Assembly: GCA_964606765.1 (NCBI GenBank)
Contig: CAZSIR010000118.1
Coordinates: forward strand, 1 to 9,538
Source of the DNA: Ga0077527 sp964606765
GTDB taxonomy: Bacteria > Pseudomonadota > Gammaproteobacteria > Burkholderiales > SG8-41
Length of the DNA: 9,538 nucleotides
Direction: 5' to 3'
The notes beneath the pieces are model-generated. The model searched no databases, was not told the origin of the DNA, and was given only the letters and a program-made list of their open reading frames with translations. Of the stretch, positions 7,710 through 9,538 are shown one piece after another. Made by a program: the position numbers and the translations under genes. Each line of letters starts with the position of its first letter. Within the stretch, counting starts at the first letter, position 1.

Positions 7710-8249
7710 ATGAAATTCCTGTTCGACATTTTTCCGGTCATCCTGTTTTTCGGCGCCTTCAAGTTTTTCGGGATTTATGTCGCCACCTCGGTCGCCATTG
7801 TCGCCACCGTGCTGCAGATCGGCTGGGTCTGGTTCCGCCATCGCAAAGTCGACAACATGCAGTGGATCAGCCTGGCGCTGATTGTCGTATTTGGCGGCGC
7901 AACGCTGTTGCTGCGCGATGAGACCTTCATCAAGTGGAAGCCTTCCGTGCTCTACTGGCTGTTCGCGGTGTCCCTGCTCGTCAGTGAGCTGGCTTTCCGC
8001 AAAAACCTGATCAGGGCGATGATGGAGAAACAGGTCAGCGCGCCCGATGCCGTTTGGAAAAAACTGCTGGCCGCGTGGATCGTTTTTTTTGTGGTGATGG
8101 GTTTTCTGAACCTGTACGTCGCCTACAATTATTCGACGGATACCTGGGTCAGCTTCAAGCTGTTTGGCGGCATCGGCCTGATGATCGTGTTTGTGATCGG
8201 GCAGGCTTTGCTGCTGGCGCCGCACATGAAGGAAAAAGAGGCAGAATGA
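7710..8249 (+). CDS. yciB: inner membrane-spanning protein YciB / septation protein A
   Basis: This 179-residue integral inner-membrane protein is of the YciB (IspZ/septation protein A) family. The family is linked to cell-envelope synthesis and normal septation, with interactions among division and elongation proteins reported in E. coli and Shigella. The N-terminus MKFLFDIFPVILFF, the ETFIKWKPSVLYW element (71-83) and YVAYNYSTDTWVSFKLFG (136-153) are family hallmarks. Hydrophobic segments lie at about 7-20, 22-41, 52-68, 79-96, 118-138 and 150-170. The length is normal. The ATG at 7710 gives the canonical N-terminus although the ribosome-binding site is weak (CAGGGA about 13 bases upstream). 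It follows the unknown gene by 19 bases, and bolA begins 25 bases after its stop. Confidence 0.95.
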   Translation: MKFLFDIFPVILFFGAFKFFGIYVATSVAIVATVLQIGWVWFRHRKVDNMQWISLALIVVFGGATLLLRDETFIKWKPSVLYWLFAVSLLVSELAFRKNLIRAMMEKQVSAPDAVWKKLLAAWIVFFVVMGFLNLYVAYNYSTDTWVSFKLFGGIGLMIVFVIGQALLLAPHMKEKEAE

Positions 8250-8274
8250 TGCAGCGCTCCCCGGTGCAGCGGCC

Positions 8275-8538
8275 ATGACGGTCGCCGCGGCCATCCGCGA
8301 AAGGCTTGCCGGCCTGCAGCCGGAATCGCTTGAAATCACCGACGAGTCGGGAGCGCATGTCGGCCATGCCGGCGCTGCCGGTGGCGGCGGTCATTATCAG
8401 CTAATCATCGTTTCAAAGGCGTTTTCCCGACAGCCGCTGCAGGCGCGCCATCGCATGGTTTACGCGGCCCTGGGCACGCTGATGCACAAGGACATACACG
8501 CGCTGGCCATCAAGGCCTATGCGCCGGACGAAATCTGA
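8275..8538 (+). CDS. bolA: BolA family protein
   Basis: This small 87-residue BolA-fold protein is of a family that partners with monothiol glutaredoxins in iron-sulfur cluster handling. In E. coli BolA also affects morphology genes. Motifs are HYQLIIVSKAFSRQPLQ (40-56), the RHRMVYAAL signature (58-66), and IHALAIKA (74-81), which contains the conserved C-terminal His used in cluster binding. A Gly/Ala-rich turn (GHAGAAGGGG, 30-39) lies where family members have a variable loop. The start at 8275 is the only good in-frame start, as the codons back to the yciB stop contain no ATG, GTG or TTG. No strong Shine-Dalgarno precedes it, so it may depend on translation of yciB. The parvulin gene follows after 20 bases. 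bolA-yciB-PPIase neighbourhoods are familiar in betaproteobacteria. Confidence 0.93.
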   Translation: MTVAAAIRERLAGLQPESLEITDESGAHVGHAGAAGGGGHYQLIIVSKAFSRQPLQARHRMVYAALGTLMHKDIHALAIKAYAPDEI

Positions 8539-8558
8539 TTCATTACAAAGGAGTTTTC

Positions 8559-9332
8559 ATGCATAAAACCACCGCAATCACCCTGGCATTGGCTGTCAGC
8601 GCCGCCCTTGCCGCACCCGCTGCCATGGCGCAGGTCGCCAAGGTCAATGGCGTCAATATTCCGCAGGCACGCGCCGACGCGCTGGTCCGCGAAGCCGCGG
8701 CACAGGGCCGGCAGGACAATGCGGAGCTGCGCAACCTGATCAAGCAGGAGCTGGTGACCCGCGAAGCCGTGTCACAGGAGGCCGTCCGCCTTGGCCTGAA
8801 CAAAAATGCCGAGGTGAGCACACAACTCGACCTCGCCCGGCAGGCAGTCCTGAGCCGCGCTTTCGTCAACGATGTCGCCAGACGCAATCCCCCGACTGAA
8901 GAGGCGATGAAAAAGGCTTATGAGCAATACAAGGACCAGCCGGCCGCCAGTGAATACAAGGCCAGACACATCCTGGTCGGCTCCGAGGCCGATGCCAAAG
9001 CCCTGATCACGCAAATCAACGGCGGCGCGGATTTTGCCAAGCTGGCCGCGGAAAAATCGCGCGACGAAGGCAGCAAGGGCCAGGGCGGTGAACTGAGCTG
9101 GAGTCCGGTCAACGGCTATGTGCGCCCCTTCGCCGAGGCCATGATCAAGCTGCAGAAAGGCGCAATGACCGCCGCGCCGGTCCAGACCCAGTTTGGCTGG
9201 CACATCATCCGCCTTGATGACAAGCGCCCTTTGAGCTACGAGGCGCTGAAACCGCAACTGCAGCAGGCCGTACAGCAGGAAACCGTGCAGAAAGCCATTA
9301 CCGATCTGCGCGCCAAGGCCAAGGTCGAATAA
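8559..9332 (+). CDS. secreted parvulin-type peptidyl-prolyl cis-trans isomerase (PpiC/SurA-like)
   Basis: This is a periplasmic folding helper that isomerises Xaa-Pro bonds. Its 257 residues begin with a clear signal peptide (MHKTTAITLALAVSAALAAPAAMA, residues 1-24, with AMA-Q as the likely cleavage site). A SurA-N-like helical chaperone segment (about 25-125) follows, then one parvulin domain (about 132-222). Domain signatures are ARHILV (135-140), GADFAKLAAEKSRDEGS (156-172), GGELSW (176-181), PFAEAM (190-195) and TQFGWHIIRLD (210-220). A Gln-rich helical tail closes the protein. A strong AAAGGAG (8547-8553) stands 5 bases before the ATG. It is the last gene of the msrB-yciB-bolA run and is followed by hairpins and a shared terminator. 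A single PPIase domain with this layout is nearer to PpiC/PrsA-type proteins than to full SurA. Confidence 0.94.
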   Translation: MHKTTAITLALAVSAALAAPAAMAQVAKVNGVNIPQARADALVREAAAQGRQDNAELRNLIKQELVTREAVSQEAVRLGLNKNAEVSTQLDLARQAVLSRAFVNDVARRNPPTEEAMKKAYEQYKDQPAASEYKARHILVGSEADAKALITQINGGADFAKLAAEKSRDEGSKGQGGELSWSPVNGYVRPFAEAMIKLQKGAMTAAPVQTQFGWHIIRLDDKRPLSYEALKPQLQQAVQQETVQKAITDLRAKAKVE

Positions 9333-9355
9333 TCTTTGTTGAATAATTCCCGGGA

Positions 9356-9374
9356 TTGCGGCCTGCAGCCGCAA
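9356..9374. other. short GC-rich hairpin after the PPIase gene
   Basis: TTGCGGC (9356-9362) pairs with GCCGCAA (9368-9374) around a 5-base loop. It lies 23 bases after the PPIase stop and has no T-run, so it is not a standard terminator. It may protect the 3' end of the mRNA. Confidence 0.4.
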
Positions 9375-9395
9375 GCCGGCGGCGGCTGCCCATGA

Positions 9396-9417
9396 CCGGC
9401 CCGGTCAACCGGACCGG
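9396..9417. other. second GC-rich hairpin before the terminator
   Basis: CCGGCCCGGT (9396-9405) and ACCGGACCGG (9408-9417) are complementary at 9 of 10 positions with a tiny loop. No T-run follows. It could be an mRNA-stability hairpin or simply GC-rich intergenic sequence. Confidence 0.4.
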
Positions 9418-9447
9418 ATTGATTCCGACAGGCTGCAGCAGCAAACA

Positions 9448-9479
9448 AAAAAGCCCGACCTCAAGAGGCCGGGCTTTTT
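9448..9479. terminator. bidirectional intrinsic terminator between the PPIase operon and the rRNA operon
   Basis: The GC stem GCCCG-A-CCT (9453-9461) pairs with AGG-C-CGGGC (9466-9474), with one A/C mismatch and a 4-base loop. It is flanked by A5-6 on the left and T5 on the right, so both strands yield a hairpin followed by a U-run. It ends the plus-strand PPIase transcript. It also lies about 10 bases past the 3' end of the minus-strand 5S rRNA, so it can end that operon too. Confidence 0.92.
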
Positions 9480-9488
9480 CTTCATGGG

Positions 9489-9538
9489 TGCCTGACAATG
9501 TCCTACTTTCACACGGGTAATCCGTACTATCATCGGCG
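9489..9538 (-). rRNA. rrf: 5S ribosomal RNA, 3' part only (window edge)
   Basis: Read on the complement from the right edge, the sequence begins CGCCGATGATAGTACGG, continues CCCGTGTGAAAGTAGG and ends GTCAGGCA. This is the 3' half of 5S rRNA (helices IV/V and I), and the CGCCGATGATAGT and GTGTGAAAGTAGG blocks are typical of betaproteobacteria. About 50 of roughly 115-120 bases are present. The 3' end is placed at 9489 within one or two bases. It implies that a 16S-23S-5S operon on the minus strand continues to the right of the window. Confidence 0.88.

Overview
The window looks like a chromosomal segment from a GC-rich betaproteobacterium, most plausibly of the Burkholderiales/Rhodocyclales type. 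The reasons are the high-GC third codon positions, a tripartite tricarboxylate transporter (TTT) locus, the order msrB - unknown gene - yciB - bolA - parvulin PPIase, and a partial 5S rRNA at the right edge that reads like betaproteobacterial 5S. The assignment rests on recalled patterns, not on a search.

Left part (1-4166, all minus strand): in transcription order, tctB (4166-3705), tctA (3697-2189), an isocitrate/isopropylmalate dehydrogenase-family enzyme (2143-1097), then a ketopantoate reductase-family enzyme (922 to beyond the left edge). The first three are tightly packed. The last is separated by 174 bases that hold a striking long inverted repeat built from a 9-base CACAGAG unit. Three of the four genes appear to start with TTG or GTG. 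The set suggests uptake and oxidation or reduction of a carboxylic acid, but no binding protein (tctC) is present and the substrate cannot be read from the sequence.

Middle (4167-4699): about 530 bases without a convincing gene, lying between the divergent tctB and an FAD-linked 2-hydroxyacid dehydrogenase of the GlcD type (4700-6115, plus). The oxidase starts directly after an AT-rich stretch with no visible Shine-Dalgarno sequence. It ends 5 bases from the end of a convergent MAPEG-family membrane protein gene (6492-6121, minus).

Right part (6597-9332, plus): a compact run of msrB (methionine sulfoxide repair), an unrecognised helical protein gene starting inside the msrB stop codon (GTGA), yciB (inner membrane/septation protein), bolA, and a secreted parvulin-type prolyl isomerase. 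Gaps are 4 bases of overlap, then 19, 25 and 20 bases, so one operon is likely. It faces the 3' end of a minus-strand 5S rRNA gene, with a bidirectional intrinsic terminator at 9448-9479 between them.

Most of the window is ordinary, well-known gene content. The items most worth a second look are the CACAGAG inverted repeat, the loop insertion in the dehydrogenase, the TctBA pair without TctC, and the unknown gene coupled to msrB. I see no evidence of a wholly new system.
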